NCBI GenBank assembly: GCA_019925105.1
Contig: JAHGAU010000032.1
Coordinates: 186,001-250,000 of the forward strand
Direction: 5' to 3'
Source of the DNA: Niebla homalea
Lineage: Eukaryota > Ascomycota > Lecanoromycetes > Lecanorales > Ramalinaceae
Length of the DNA: 64,000 nucleotides
This document shows positions 35,382 through 47,041 of this stretch, piece by piece. How positions within the stretch are numbered: position 1 is the first letter of the stretch; each line of letters begins with the position of its first letter. A program made the position numbers and the translations under genes. The notes beneath the pieces are model-generated. The model did not search any database. It was not told the origin of the DNA and saw only the letters and a program-made list of their open reading frames with translations.

Positions 35382-36438
35382 ATGGTTCAAGAGAAGCTTT
35401 CCCTCTCTGTCCGCCCTCGAGGTATGCTCTAAACCTCTTGGACAAGCTTCCAGTCAACTGACAAGCCCAGGCAAACCCGTCAAGAAGCTCCCAGAAGAGA
35501 CCACTGTCCCCTCCACAGCTCCATGTAGCGAACTCTACACCACCCTCGCCTCTCAATCCCGCACCTCCGTACACCGGCTCCGCATCACCAAGGGAAGCGA
35601 TGGCAGCTACATCCCCAACACCCCCTCCATCCTGCTCCCATCCACCGGTCTACGCCATCAGTCAACCATCTACGTCAAAGATCTCGGCCTCCAAATCCCA
35701 TGGCGTACCGTCTTTGTGATCGAATACCTCGGTCCCCTGCTGATCCACCCACTGCTCTATTTCACCCTCCCGCACACCAGCATCCCATATCTACAACATC
35801 CCACAGCATACCCGCCCTTCTCGCTCCTGCCCTCTTTCATCAACAATCCCTCCACCCAGACCGTCGTGTCCTCGGACAGCCTACCCAGCCTCGCCCAAAC
35901 CCTAACACTAATAATGACCCTCCTCCACTTCACGAAGCGAGAAGTCGAAACCCTCTACATCCACCGCTTCTCCGCCTCCACCATGCCGGCCTTCAACATC
36001 TTCAAGAACTGCGGGCACTACTGGGGATTATCGGGCTTGATCATGGCCTTCTTTATATATGTGCCAAGCTCCCCCACCGCCACTGTTTCCGCATACTCTC
36101 CGCTCATCTACCTTGGCTTGGCCCTCTTCTTGGTGGGCGAGATCCTGAACTTCAATACCCATCTTAGTCTGCGGGATTTGAGGAGGGAGGGAAGTACGGA
36201 ACGGGGTATACCGCAGGGTCTGGGATTTGATTGGGTGACCTGCCCCAACTACCTCTTCGAAATAGTGGCCTGGTTTGGCATCTTTTTGGTAAGTTGGAGT
36301 TGGTCCGTCGTCCTCTTTGCAGCCGTAGCCATGATCCAGATGTACCTTTGGAGTTGGAAGAAGGAGCGGCGGTATCGCAAGGAGTTCGGGGCTGCCTACA
36401 GGAGGAAGAGGTATGCCATGGTGCCAGGGCTGATATGA
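35382..36438 (+). CDS. TSC13: Very-long-chain trans-2-enoyl-CoA reductase, 335 aa
   Basis: Exon 1 is 35382-35421 (MVQEKLSLSVRPRG), exon 2 is 35471-36438; the 49-nt intron has GTATGC, an AACTGAC branch site and CAG. The joined length is 1008 nt. The N-terminus is the ubiquitin-like domain of this family (GKPVKKLPEETTVP, VHRLRITKGSDG, YVKDLG). Then come WRTVFVIEYLGPLLIHPLLY and several membrane spans of the steroid 5-alpha-reductase fold, with HFTKREVETLYIHRFS, NCGHYWGLSG and the C-terminal KKERRYRKEFGAAYRRKRYA. It catalyses the last step of each elongation cycle of very-long-chain fatty acids in the ER membrane, feeding sphingolipids. The length is usual for filamentous fungi. The ATG was chosen because only this exon supplies the missing start of the ubiquitin-like domain in frame. 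Confidence 0.95.
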
Positions 36439-38130
36439 AGAATAAGTCCAAAAAAAAAAAATAGAGAAAGAATAATAATAATAAGAGGTGGGAAGAGTGT
36501 CTGTTTATTAGACTGAGAAGAAACAAAAATCTGGAGTTGGGAAATTCGGATCGTCCACCACATATACATAAGAAATAATATATAGAATCATCTAGTCAGC
36601 CTCCGCAGGACACCTCCACAGCCCTCATTTCTCCAGATCACATTCGCACAGACCGGCCATCTCCTCCCATCGCAGCCAGAGACCCATGCACAAACCCCTC
36701 CATATCATTCTCCAGCGCCTTAAGCAACCACTCCTCCATAACCCACCCTACCATCCCCATCCATCCACCCCCAGCCCCTTACCTCTCGACGGAACCCCCA
36801 ACCCCCTCCATATCAGCCCCGTGGGCCCCCCGCATCTTCAATTTCACAGAGATAAGGTACCATCCTCGGTAGGAGCAAAATCAAAGTGCAACGTGGGCGC
36901 GGAAAAACCCCCACCGAAATCACCTCTCTTCCAAATTTATCTACTTCCTCTCACCCACCAAAAAAGATATTAACCAGGAAAACACCTGGTTACAAAGTTT
37001 GTTGGAACCGACTTACTCTTCGGATTTTGTACTAAAAAACCTTTTTTTTGGCCTTGAAGAGCATATTGATTGCGGAAAGAGGAATCGAAAATTCTCCTAC
37101 GTGGCAATTCATTTTGCTCCTACCGAGCCATCCATCCATCCTCGCCATAACCCCCTTTCACGCCCTTAAGAAACACACTTAAAGCAAAAAATAAATTGGC
37201 CACCACACCCCATTCCGACGCCCATCATCTCATTCCCCCCCAAAAAAATCCACAAAAAGGATATCCCCAAGGAAAAGCACGCACCACTGCACATTGCCCC
37301 ACACACACACTCCCTCACCATGCTTCGTTGTCAACGAACCGTACTTACAACAACAGAGTATTTGGGTGGCTGCGTTTACCTACCCTCCCTCCCCGTCGCC
37401 CCCGCTTTCCCCACCTTACTCGCTGGTATGGGGTTAACCCCATGCTTAATTAGTCCGCTTGGTTAAACTGCTTGCCTGCAATAACAACTTATCGAGTCTG
37501 GACGGTGTTGTGGGGGGGGCCACGTGCCTTTTCTTCCCCCGCCACCCCCACCCCCCAACCACCCCGGCGGGTCTCGCTAGCTCGAGGGTGAAAGACACGG
37601 GCAGCAACGGGAGAGAAATATGCGTGGTCAGATGGGGGCATAATGGGAAGGGCGATGGTGATGGTGATGATGATGGTAGCCGTTTGACGATTGGAGGTGG
37701 ATGATGTGGGTGTTGGCGCGGGTGGAGAGGAGGGAGGAGAAGAGGGGGGGTGGAGGTATAGTAGTGGAGGGGGTCAGGGTTGTGGGGCTTTGGTGGTGGT
37801 GGTGGTGGGAGTGGATGGGATGGGGATGGTAGATGCGAGGGGAAAGGAATGGAACGGAAGGATTGATTGACTGGCAGTCCAGGGGGAAGTGGGGGGGCGA
37901 GGTCTGGGAACGGGAGGCTGGGAGATGTTAACACGCACGCCAAACGTGAAAGAGGTCGCAGAGAAATGGCTGTTCGTGGTATTGGAGGTGGTGGTGTTGG
38001 TCATGGATTCATGTAGGCTAAATTGATGGGAGATTGGTGAGATTGCGAGACTATTCGGTGGACGCTCCTCTGTTGAGAGAGAGTGGAATTTGGGGCACGA
38101 GTAGGACGCCCGATACAAGAGGTTGTCATT
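36439..38130. other. Intergenic 1.7 kb, low-complexity DNA
   Basis: Contains the TSC13 3' flank (A-rich tract near 36450), a C/A-rich stretch to about 37430, and a G/T-rich strand-asymmetric stretch at about 37500-37960 with GATGGT-like short repeats. Long frames on the minus strand here are poly-Pro/Ser products of base composition. No gene is supported. Confidence 0.5.
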
Positions 38131-38697
38131 TCAAGATTCATCCTCGCTCTCCGAAGTGTTCTCATCGGTGGCGGACCCATCGCTTGGCATCACCTGCTCG
38201 GCATGCACGACGGTCGCCTTCCGCACATCCGGGTTTTGTGATCGGAGTATATCCACCAAAACACCCTGATCGACCACCGATGGAGACTTCTCCACCGCAG
38301 CGCTGCTCGGCCCAAGCGTTTCTCTCGTATCAGGCGTCCGACTCGGGGAAAGGGCGTCTGTATTGATCGAGAGGCTCGATAGGCGCGGAGCGGCCCCGCG
38401 AGAGGATGATCGGTGTGTGAGTAGGCTGAGACGTGATGGCTTCGTCTGGAGCGGCGTTGTGTTATCGACTGATGTGTCGTCGGCTTTGTTGGGCGAAAGG
38501 CTTCTCCTTGAATCTTTGGTCTCCATTTTGGCGAGATCGGGAACACCAAGGGGGGCATCACTTGGCGTGACGACTTTGGGGTCATTGGCAACGGGGAGCG
38601 CGTTGTATCTTCTCTGTCTAATCAGCTCGGCCCGTTTGTCCAATCTAGTGGCTGGAGGAAGATTGTCAATTTGATGCACTTGGACGGAGCTTATCAC
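38131..38697 (-). CDS. Hypothetical protein, probable last exon with missing 5' end
   Basis: The frame ending at 38131 has natural composition (RLDKRAELIRQRRYNALPVA; a Ser/Pro-rich middle; an acidic end TSESEDES) but no ATG before the first basic helix. The minus strand carries a possible acceptor (CCACTAG) near 38645, just before LDKRAEL. No matching upstream exon was found before the patatin remnant, so this may be the 3' part of a gene whose 5' end was lost, or one with a small undetected first exon. The first in-frame ATG gives a shorter protein starting METKDSRRSL. No family recognised; by composition probably disordered and possibly nuclear. Confidence 0.45.
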   Translation of the reverse strand: MISSVQVHQIDNLPPATRLDKRAELIRQRRYNALPVANDPKVVTPSDAPLGVPDLAKMETKDSRRSLSPNKADDTSVDNTTPLQTKPSRLSLLTHRSSSRGAAPRLSSLSINTDALSPSRTPDTRETLGPSSAAVEKSPSVVDQGVLVDILRSQNPDVRKATVVHAEQVMPSDGSATDENTSESEDES

Positions 38698-39212
38698 TAC
38701 ATGACCATTCAGTGTGTTCTCTGAGAAGAGACATCTGGGTAAGCCACTGATTGGATAAGCCCAGGCTCAGAACATTGACATTAATAGAGCGTAAGAAAAG
38801 CTGTCATTTGGCTAAGCCGAGAAGCGACTGTAATGTTGACTGGCTCGTCGAAGCGAAAGTCTCCTCTTGCGATCATTCCCTTGAGGGTGTTCTGGCTGAT
38901 CTCTATCTTCAACAGCAGTCAGCTTGCCTTGTTATCAAGTCCGGACTCACATCCTACCTTTGAAGAGTTTGCATCATCGGATTTATCTTCAATGCTGAGG
39001 TATGGCTAAACGCTAGGTCCTCGCTGTGAGCGAAGATATTCGCCCAGTGAACGCAGGTTGTACTGGGAATTCGTTGATTTCCCTTCTAATCGACAGTGAC
39101 TTTCCCTATGAGGTGATGAGCTCTCTATCCAAGAGCGATGCTGCTCTCATCTTAAACCTGTGCACTTCCATAAGTCACCCGTGCCATCATGATCGCGATC
39201 ATCCTTGATGAA
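38698..39212. other. Intergenic
   Basis: Between the orphan exon and the patatin remnant. Only short frames with stops are seen. A basic stretch on the minus strand near 38850 could be degraded coding sequence. Confidence 0.4.
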
Positions 39213-39990
39213 TTAGAACAGAATTGCAATGAGGCTACAAGCTATGTTGTCAAACAATGATTGGTATTTGCCAGTTCTGAGGGCCCCATTTGTAGTGTAC
39301 GGAAGCTGCTTGAGCTTCTCCTTGTCATCAAGGTGCGGAGGGTCACTTTTCAGGTCTGCGTTGACGCGAACGTATCTTGCCGCACCTTCTTGGCTTTGGT
39401 TGCCGTTCAGGACATCACTGCGGGATTGCCTCCATTCGCGCTCAGCATCGAGGATTTTGTCGCTTCGTTTTAACTACATATATTAGTCATGGTAATCGAG
39501 TATTCCGCCATCTAGTTCATGTACCCACCAGAACCTCACAATTTTTGCTGATCACGTTGAAAGGCTTGAGTTTGGCCGATTTATTTTCATGGACTCTGTG
39601 AAGCGTATAGCTTTACTCGCGGATTTGGCCTTGGCTTGTCTGACATTCTTCCATCGAAAAGACTCACGCTGGAAGCCTTCGTTAATCTGTTGCCTGTTCA
39701 TGCCCGTTCCAATCGAGAGTATGATGTTTGGGAAGGACTCTGCAACATCAGACCATAGCAATTTGCGCTCATTGTCCGCAACTTTCACCGGCTCTGCAGC
39801 CTCCCATGCCTGTAAATGATGGGGATACTCCAAAGTGTAATTCGGCTCATTCTCTTCTTGTCGGCTATGCTTGGCCACAAGCGCAGCTGTCTGCCCACTC
39901 AACGAAGTTGTAATCAGAGCGAGCTTGGTATCGTACTCATAACGGGCTTTTCGAGGGCCGCCATACAATTGCTCGTCTTCAAAGAATTCA
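39213..39990 (-). pseudogene. Patatin-like phospholipase remnant lacking both catalytic residues
   Basis: The minus strand first gives LYGGPRKARYEYDTKLALIT and SLSGQ, then WEAAEPVKVADNERKLLWSD and PNIILSIGTGMNR. This is the order of the second half of fungal patatin domains. After an interruption, ILDAEREWRQSRSD, ARYVRVNADLKSDPP and LDDKEKLKQL follow, ending at TAA 39215-39213. In the family, WEAARATSAAP leads through about 30 residues with the catalytic Asp (DGA/DGG) and NNP to RVADRERKLLWPD. Here WEAA joins directly to EPVKVADNERK, so that block is deleted. The N-terminal half with the GxSxG serine was not found upstream to 40600. Intact members are lipases, often the effector of fungal NLR proteins. 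Confidence 0.85.
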
Positions 39991-40615
39991 AAAGGATAAG
40001 AAATTAAGCAGTGAGCTTGACATCTAATTGCTACCATGCTTTAACATTGTTGCCTGCGAAAAGCCAGCTCCAAGGATGCTTCTCGTGGGGTAAAAGCCTA
40101 GTCGCACAGACGCATGAGCTCGGTCACACAAAGGTTTCAATCAGCAACAGATCCTCAGATTCAGAGCGCTGGATGCTTGTCGCAGAGCCAGTCTGTACTA
40201 TTCCTTGCCGTATGTCGCGCCCCTATCGACAGTAGTCCATCGCCCCATGAGTATTCATGGATGTTGTGATTCGCGGTTTTACGCTGGCCAAATCATCTGG
40301 TCCCGTTCTAGGAATCATGCTGTTATTGAATTGGGACTGGTAGCTTAGCAAGGAGGGCCGCAGCTCCTACCTGCGGCGTTTACCATTGGTGCACTGAGTA
40401 TTGCATGGCAGAATATCGGATCCACCGTATTCAATGCTTACTAAGTCGACCTCCACGATTCATTTTTCACTTCCGTGCACGGTACCGAAGAAGGCCCCCA
40501 CTGTGGGTTTGACTTATTCCTTGAATCATTCAATTCGGTCGGTATCTTGAGGCTACCAGCTTAATCATTCCATAGACTCATATACCCTCTCCGCCCGTTA
40601 TTTCCAGTACCACAA
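39991..40615. other. Intergenic
   Basis: Should have held the N-terminal half of the patatin gene, but no GGGxRG or GxSxG-like sequence is visible in any minus-strand frame. It also contains the 3' flank of the kinase-ankyrin gene. Confidence 0.45.
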
Positions 40616-43600
40616 TCATTCGGATGTATTCGCTGCCCTCAGGCTCTGCCCACGTATCTTCATATCTCTCCAAGGAGCAAGATCTTCATTGAATTCCTCC
40701 TTGATGATCGTGGAATCCTTTATCTCAATCCCGCCAGCCCCTCTCAAAAAGGTTATCATGGCGTCCATTCGCTGGCTCAGCTCACTTCTGTAATCAGGTG
40801 AGAGGCGGCCCGTGTTTTGCCGCTTCTCGACCACCTCTTTACCCTCAATGGCCATATCGAGCGGTGTCATGCGCCACTCGATGCGGATGCTGGGTCCGTC
40901 GTCCTGACTCCTGGTGGCACACTCTCGCTTTGGCTTGTTGAGCTCACAGCCCGTTTCCAAGAGCGCTCGCACGCAATTGATCATACCGCTAAGGGCAAAG
41001 TAATGTAAAAGGCTGGAACCTTTCTCATCTGCTTCCTCAAGTACACGGTGACGTTTTTGGTAATCCTTCAAGGAGAAGACGTAGCGCTTGAGCAGGTTAG
41101 CGATGGTAATGTCTCCATCCTGCGATATCTCCATGGGAGCAAGGAAAGTCCACATGTTTCTGGAGTGCTCAGACTCCGATACTTGATCTGGATCCACGCC
41201 TTGCGAGAGGAGGTAATCAATGATCGAGGTAAAATTATGGTAAGCGGCGACGAGCACTGCAGTTTCATTGTCAGCGGAACGACGATGTATATCCGCGCCG
41301 TTTAAGACCAGAAGCATCATCCCCTTAAGAGAGAGATGCTCGGCCGCCTTGGAGGAAAGGTGAAACGGATCGCCCAGGCACATTAGGACAGTCTTGTTGG
41401 TGTCGGTCGTTAGCTGAGGGTTTGCTCCAGATTCGAGTAGAATCTCTATTAGAGCTAAATCTCCATCCATCATGGCCAGCATCAGCGGTGTGAAGCCAAC
41501 AATCTCGCTTGGGTCTCGACCAGTGCCTTCATCCAGACGGGTCGGTATGACGTGCATATTGATATCTCCCCCAAGCTTTATAATAGTAGAGACGACTTGT
41601 TTGATAGAAGTTCGCTGCTGCTGTTTCGAGCCTTGGAACACCCTGCGATCATATGTGTTCCCCGTCAGAGTATGCTCTATATGAGGCCCAGACAGTCGAT
41701 GAATAGCGGCGAGTCCTTCTTCGTCTGTGTTGTTGACATCTACACAAGCCGTAGATGTATAAAGATACTGGAAGATGAATGGATCGCCAATCTTTGCCGC
41801 AACGTCCAATGAGGAGAGGCCAAGGGTACGGTGCTCTGCAACAGAGCAGGGTTCTCGGTCCGGTTCCCGAAATGTATGAAATGGGCGAACACGGTCATCG
41901 TAAGCATAAGGGTCACTGCCACTCCGTACGAGAGGATCTGCACCGCTGGCCAGCAAGGCCGTGATGGCAGAGCCCCGTTGCATCACAACGGCCCACAGTA
42001 GTGGAGAGCCTTGCGGAAGCGTGAATGGAAAATGATAGAGGGGCACATCCAGGGACGAAATTGCATCGATGTCTGCGCCACCTTGGATCAATCGAGAAGC
42101 GACGTCAGATTGTATGCCTTCATCAAATGCAAAGAGCCAATGAAGGCACGTCACATTTGCCTGCGTACAGACCACGGAAGGACTGGCGCCATGGCCAATA
42201 AGCTCTTCAGCGATGTCCCAGCTTCCACGCACGCAGGCTAAAAATAGTGCTGTCTCGCCAGTGGAGGTCCTGCTGTTGATGTCGAATTCCAAACCTCGGC
42301 CCAGATAACTCTTCAGCTCCTGACGTGAGGCATAAATCGCGCACCAGTGGATCCAATCATGACCGAGTGTTGCCCACGACGCTCGATTGCTAGGAACTTC
42401 CTTGGCGAGTGTGTCCACGGCCTCCGAGCTGACCTCCGAGCGGACTTGAGTGTAGTACTGGTTGAATCCACCCTTTTCATAAAAACCATTTTTCGCGTCA
42501 GTAGATGCCTTACGATCAAGGCGTTCGAGGCTTTCCCTTGCTCGAAGAGAACCGTGAAAGACCGCATTCCCGAAATAATCGCGAAGGTGTTGTTGAATCA
42601 CTCCTGGAATTGGCTCATTAGCATAAGCAAAGACTTGGCTGACAACGTCTTGCGCAGGGAAGTAGCCCTGATATGAAGCAGCACAGATTAATCGTAACAG
42701 GCCCGCTATCTCCTCTTCATGCTGTGAGTGATGGAGAGCTAAATTAAAGATCAGATGACCTGGCAGGCTGGTCGGATTCTCTTCGAATCTAGCCATGAGG
42801 TCATAGACGAGATCGGTGGAGAGAGGAGGCAGCTCCCATTCGAAAGGCCGAGGTGAAATGCCAGTTGACCCAACAGATTCAGGCTCACTACATATGTCCG
42901 TACAAGAAGCACTAGTAAGGCACGTATGAACCAACCCGATCAGTCCTCAAATGGAAATTTGGGTGAAGGCAGTAGTCACCTTTCATCTTGTGTCATGGAA
43001 TGAGTGGCCATGATCTCTGAGACGCGGACCGCCCGTTCCGAAACCTCTTTCTGAAGAAGGTTTCGCACCACTAAACGTAGTGGCTCTCGCATAGAGGTGG
43101 GAATGTCATGCATGACCTGTTCAAAGCTGTGAGTTGCAGCATCGGATCGGGTTTTAGAAAGCAAGCGAGGCGGGCATCTCCCATTCAGAAGGAACACGCT
43201 CCATACAACCAGACCGTACGAGAAATTATCGGCCAGAGCAAGTTGTCGAACGAGATACATGCCCTCCTCGATTTCAGGCGCTTGCCAGCCTGGAGTTCCG
43301 ATTGCCCTCTGAGCGAAGTCGGCCTCCTCCTCATCAACGCAGAAGCCGAAGTCGGCAATTTTCGCCCCTAGCCGCCCTTCGTCTGATATGCAGATCAGCA
43401 CGTTTTCGGGTTTTAGATCTCCATGAGCTAAGCTGTTATCGTGTATGGCATCTAATCCAGCCGCAATGTGGCAACATATCTGATACTTGTGCTCCCATGG
43501 CATGTGCGAGCCCTTTTCTGACATCAGGCCTTCCAAATCATATTCGGCGAGTTCCAAGAAGAGGACGAGGGGATGGTGCCAATTTTGTTCTTCTCTACCC

Positions 43601-44136
43601 CAAGCTATCAGGTCAATGACGTTTGGATGCGCCCGAAGCATTGGATGAGTCAAGGCGACGAGCTCTAGATGCAGATCGTGCAGTTGTCTCTTGGTGCCGG
43701 AGTCGCCAAGGTCGAGCCTTTGCTCTGCGTTGAACACGTACATCGGCTGCTTGGCAGCAACGAGCTGGGTACTGAAGCTTCTTTCTTGTGGCCGAACAAT
43801 CCGTTGTTTATGCACCTCGAATTGTGAGCCTTTGCCAAGGTATCCGAGATCACCGAGCGACGTCACGGGTCCCTCAATCCCCGAGTATTGGAGCAGGAGT
43901 ACGAAGTCGTTCAATGTCTTCAGAGGAAGTCGGAGGGCAGAGCTGCTTGATAATGGTTCGACCACGCTCTGGGATTTGCTGTAGAGGGCGATGTCGGAGT
44001 CGCTTTGAGTATTTCCCTGCGATGACGCGTCCGGAGAGCACTCAAGCAAGGAGCGTGCACTGAAACGCCCACGGAATATTGGTGTGGAGCCATGAACATC
44101 ACTGGTCGCTCTCTGTGACCCAGGTCGATCTTCCAT
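40616..44136 (-). CDS. Protein kinase-ankyrin repeat fusion, 1150 aa
   Basis: Exon 1 is 44136-42980, exon 2 is 42911-40616; the intron (42979-42912, GTGACT..CTAG) restores one frame of 3453 nt. Residues 95-375 form a kinase with all key residues: Gly-rich loop GYLGKGSQFEVHK, VAAK (Lys129), HGDLKPEN (Asp240), IADFG (Asp262) and GTPGWQAPE. HGD instead of HRD suggests no activation-loop regulation. Residues 385-560 form a helical linker. From about 570 to 1115 there are at least seven ankyrin repeats (TGETALFLACVRG, VGFTPLMLAMMDGD, GSSLLHYFALSGM, MTPLDMAIEG). This architecture is known from filamentous fungi, with members mostly uncharacterised. The gene starts 514 bp from, and divergent to, the caspase-pseudokinase gene, which suggests shared control. 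The frame is intact. Confidence 0.9.
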
Positions 44137-44650
44137 CTCTTCTCAGACGACCAAACAGATAGAAGCACGTTGACGCAGGGCATGGCTGGCGATTGCTAAG
44201 TGAAGCTTGTGGGATCGCCAGAAGGAGATATAGGCCAACTGCAATCGAAAATTGGGCGGAGTGGCGAGAGACAGCTTCATTCACAGGAGTACCGGGAGGA
44301 CCGCGCATGGCTCGAGATACAGGCACGTGTTGGTACGATAGCTCATGGTGGGAAAGGCTGGGATTGCTTGCTCTAAAGAAGGTAGTGGTGTTGGTCGCCT
44401 CATGTTTTCGACAGGCGTGAAGCCACGTCACCAAGTCCGGATCACGTGCCAGCTGTTCAGGCTTTCCTGATTGTCTGCCCTTCTGCCTCCAATGATCCCA
44501 TTATCTGCTGACGATCGAGGAGGCGAGAGCGAATTTTAGCTGCTGATGGACAAGCACGGTCCTTGACCGTATATCGTCTAGTTCTACCTCATGAATGCGC
44601 ATTTCCTGGACTGACGCACGTACTTGGAAGAAGAGCGCCTGGGCGTCACT
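44137..44650. promoter_or_regulatory. Bidirectional promoter region between the kinase-ankyrin and caspase-pseudokinase genes
   Basis: The start codons at 44136 (minus) and 44651 (plus) are separated by 514 bp with no other gene. An upstream ATG at 44591 opens only a seven-codon frame on the plus strand and could dampen translation of the protease gene. Confidence 0.5.
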
Positions 44651-46971
44651 ATGGAAGCTGAAGCCTTAAAGGGAAGATTGAACTCAGCCCTGGAACTTGA
44701 CAGTTGGAGAGCCAAGAACGCCTACAAATCGGTTTCGGTGCTTGCCATTTATTGGGAGGATGGAGATGTACCAGGCTTCGAGGAAGAATCACGGCAGATC
44801 ACTAGCTTTTTCCAAGAGTCTTTCAATTACAGCGTCGATGTCTTTGCTATACCTTGGGACAATTGTCACAGGAAGCTGGACACCAGAATTAATACCTTTC
44901 TCGACGATCACGGACATCGAGATCATCTACTTATCATTCATTATGGTGGTCATGGGGACCCGGACAATGATGCTGCTCGAGAACAACTATCTGTCTGGGC
45001 AGCGTGAGCTTATCCCAACAATGCATGGAAACACGCACTGATAATAACAGGCATCGAGAAGGGGGCCCCACGCTGGATTGGTCTATTATTCAGCCTAAAT
45101 TTGGACATGTAGATGCAGAGGTGCTTATTCTGTTGGACTGCTGCTATGCAGCTCAGGCCGCAAGGACTAACCAAAAACGTGCCATCCCTCCCAACATGGA
45201 ACTCGTTGCAGCTTGCGCCATGGGTGTGAAGACAAAACTACCTGGGCATCATTCATTTACAGCAAACTTGATCAGACAGATGAGCTCTGACTTGTATGAA
45301 AATGGCAGCGCCAAGGTTTCTGAGATTGTCAATAGCCTTGCACATCGTGATAGTGGGTACAGTCAAACCCCTGTACACTTCACCGGCTTGGAAAATGGGA
45401 AGGCCACAATATGTCTCGAACGCTTCGATTCAGCGCTGACGGATGAGAACCTTGCAAGACAAGAGTCAGCATGGTTGACGCTTCGAATTTCTTTGCGTGA
45501 CGTTGTGTCTGAAAATCTTATCTCAGAGCTGATCAGTTGGCTCAAAGCTCATCCTAGACGCAAAGTGTCCAAGTTGAGGGTGGAAGATCTGGTCCAATCT
45601 ACCAGTGCTTTGCATCACTTCATACACGAGGACGCAAGGGCTGTGGACCGCGGTCCCAAGCTGTATCAATTACCCCCGTCTGATCAGCAGGATGTGGCAG
45701 TCGCCTGGGGTGCGTTCAGAGCAGTACTCGCTGATCTTGCCACGCGATTGCAATTAGCATCTTCAGTGATGTACCAATCAGCTCCAGGCGACCATACACC
45801 TTCTGATGACTTGGCCATGACATCGGCGGCGGCTCCCGAGTCACTTCTCGGGCTAGAACATGGTTTATCCTCTCTGAAAGCGGCTGTACATAGGGGTGTA
45901 ATGGCATCGCCAGATCTCTATGGTAGTCGCGAGGCCTTGTTGCAAGCTATGAATGCAGCTTCGACGAAGGAACTTGGCTTGGCCCCTATGTTAGATCTGA
46001 GGCTCAAAGCTCACTTTCCTTCTCAGGCTGGCTTGTCATTGAAGATCGATCACCCCCCCACGCCTGTGACGGACATCGCAAGTACGCCGCAAGGCCTCGT
46101 AATGGGGAATCTCCAAGACGGGACATCTATCTTTGTAGAGTACAAAACTTATGATCAAAAGACACTGCGCAAAGGAGACCTGGAGAGGATGCAGGAACGA
46201 CTCCAGAATCTTGCCGAGTTGCTCCAAACCCCTCTGCCAGCTGACTTCCACACCATGCAGTGTCTTCGATGGTTCCATCAACCAGACGAGGCAAGATTCG
46301 GTCTCATTTTCAAGCCACCCACAGGTTGTATCGATTCCGTATCCTTGAAGGAGCTGATTGAACGGCCTAAACAAGGACGTAAACCTACTTTAGGAGAACG
46401 ATTTGCAATTGTCAAGTCCATTGGCGAGGCGCTCCTTAAGTGGCACCGATCTGCTAATTGGGTACATCAAGGCGTTACCTCCCAGAACATCCATTTTCAG
46501 AAGTATGGGCAGAGAAATGATTTCGACTACTCGAACCCTTTCCTCTGTGGCTTTGAGTTTGCGAGACCTAGTAGTGGCATATCACAAAACGTTTACGTGG
46601 AAGACTTCGAGATGAATGTTTATCGCCACCCAAAGCGTCAAGGGGCGCCCATCGAGTATCATACCAAGCAACACGACCTATACTCTTTCGGGGTTCTGAT
46701 GTGGGAGATTGGTGCTTGGAAGCTGATTGGTAAATGTTTCGATAGCGATTCGCGCAAAAGCCTTTCTCCGTTCAAGATGCAGAAGCATATTAAGTCTAAT
46801 ATGCGCAAACATTTAGGTCACAACATGGGCGTTGCATATGAGCAAGCCGCAATCATCTGTCTCGATACGGACTTTGGAGTAGAGCTAGATGACCCAGTTG
46901 GGTCAAACCTTTCTACAGCGTTCGAGCAAAAGGTTTTGACTCGATTAGGACCAGGACTGATGCTAGATTGA
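44651..46971 (+). CDS. Caspase-like (peptidase C14) domain fused to a pseudokinase, 757 aa
   Basis: Exon 1 is 44651-45003, exon 2 is 45051-46971; the 47-nt intron has GTGAGC and AACAG, and the joined length is 2274 nt. The start is ATG 44651 (MEAEALKGRL). Residues 27-230 are caspase-like: SVSVLAIYWEDGD; the His-Gly of the dyad in HLLIIHYGGHGD (His101); and the nucleophile region VLILLDCCYAAQAA (Asp147, Cys148/149). Residues about 290-450 are a helical linker. Residues about 455-757 resemble the fungal pseudokinase domain found with prion-forming and NLR proteins (DUF7580-like): LLKWHRSANWVHQG replaces the HRD loop, LCGFEFARP replaces DFG, and LYSFGVLMWEIG is the helix F region. The catalytic Asp residues are missing, so kinase activity is unlikely. 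Possible role: a regulated protease in cell death (inference). Confidence 0.88.
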
Positions 46972-47041
46972 GTCCCTTGAACTGGAGTTAAAAACAACCA
47001 CGATTGAGTTTCTTTTCGTTCAGCTTCACCTCATTCCTCTG

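Noticed and set aside
37446..38118. Minus-strand Pro/Ser-rich frames
   Set aside because: Composition follows the G/T-rich low-complexity tract; no start context, motif or splice structure supports them.
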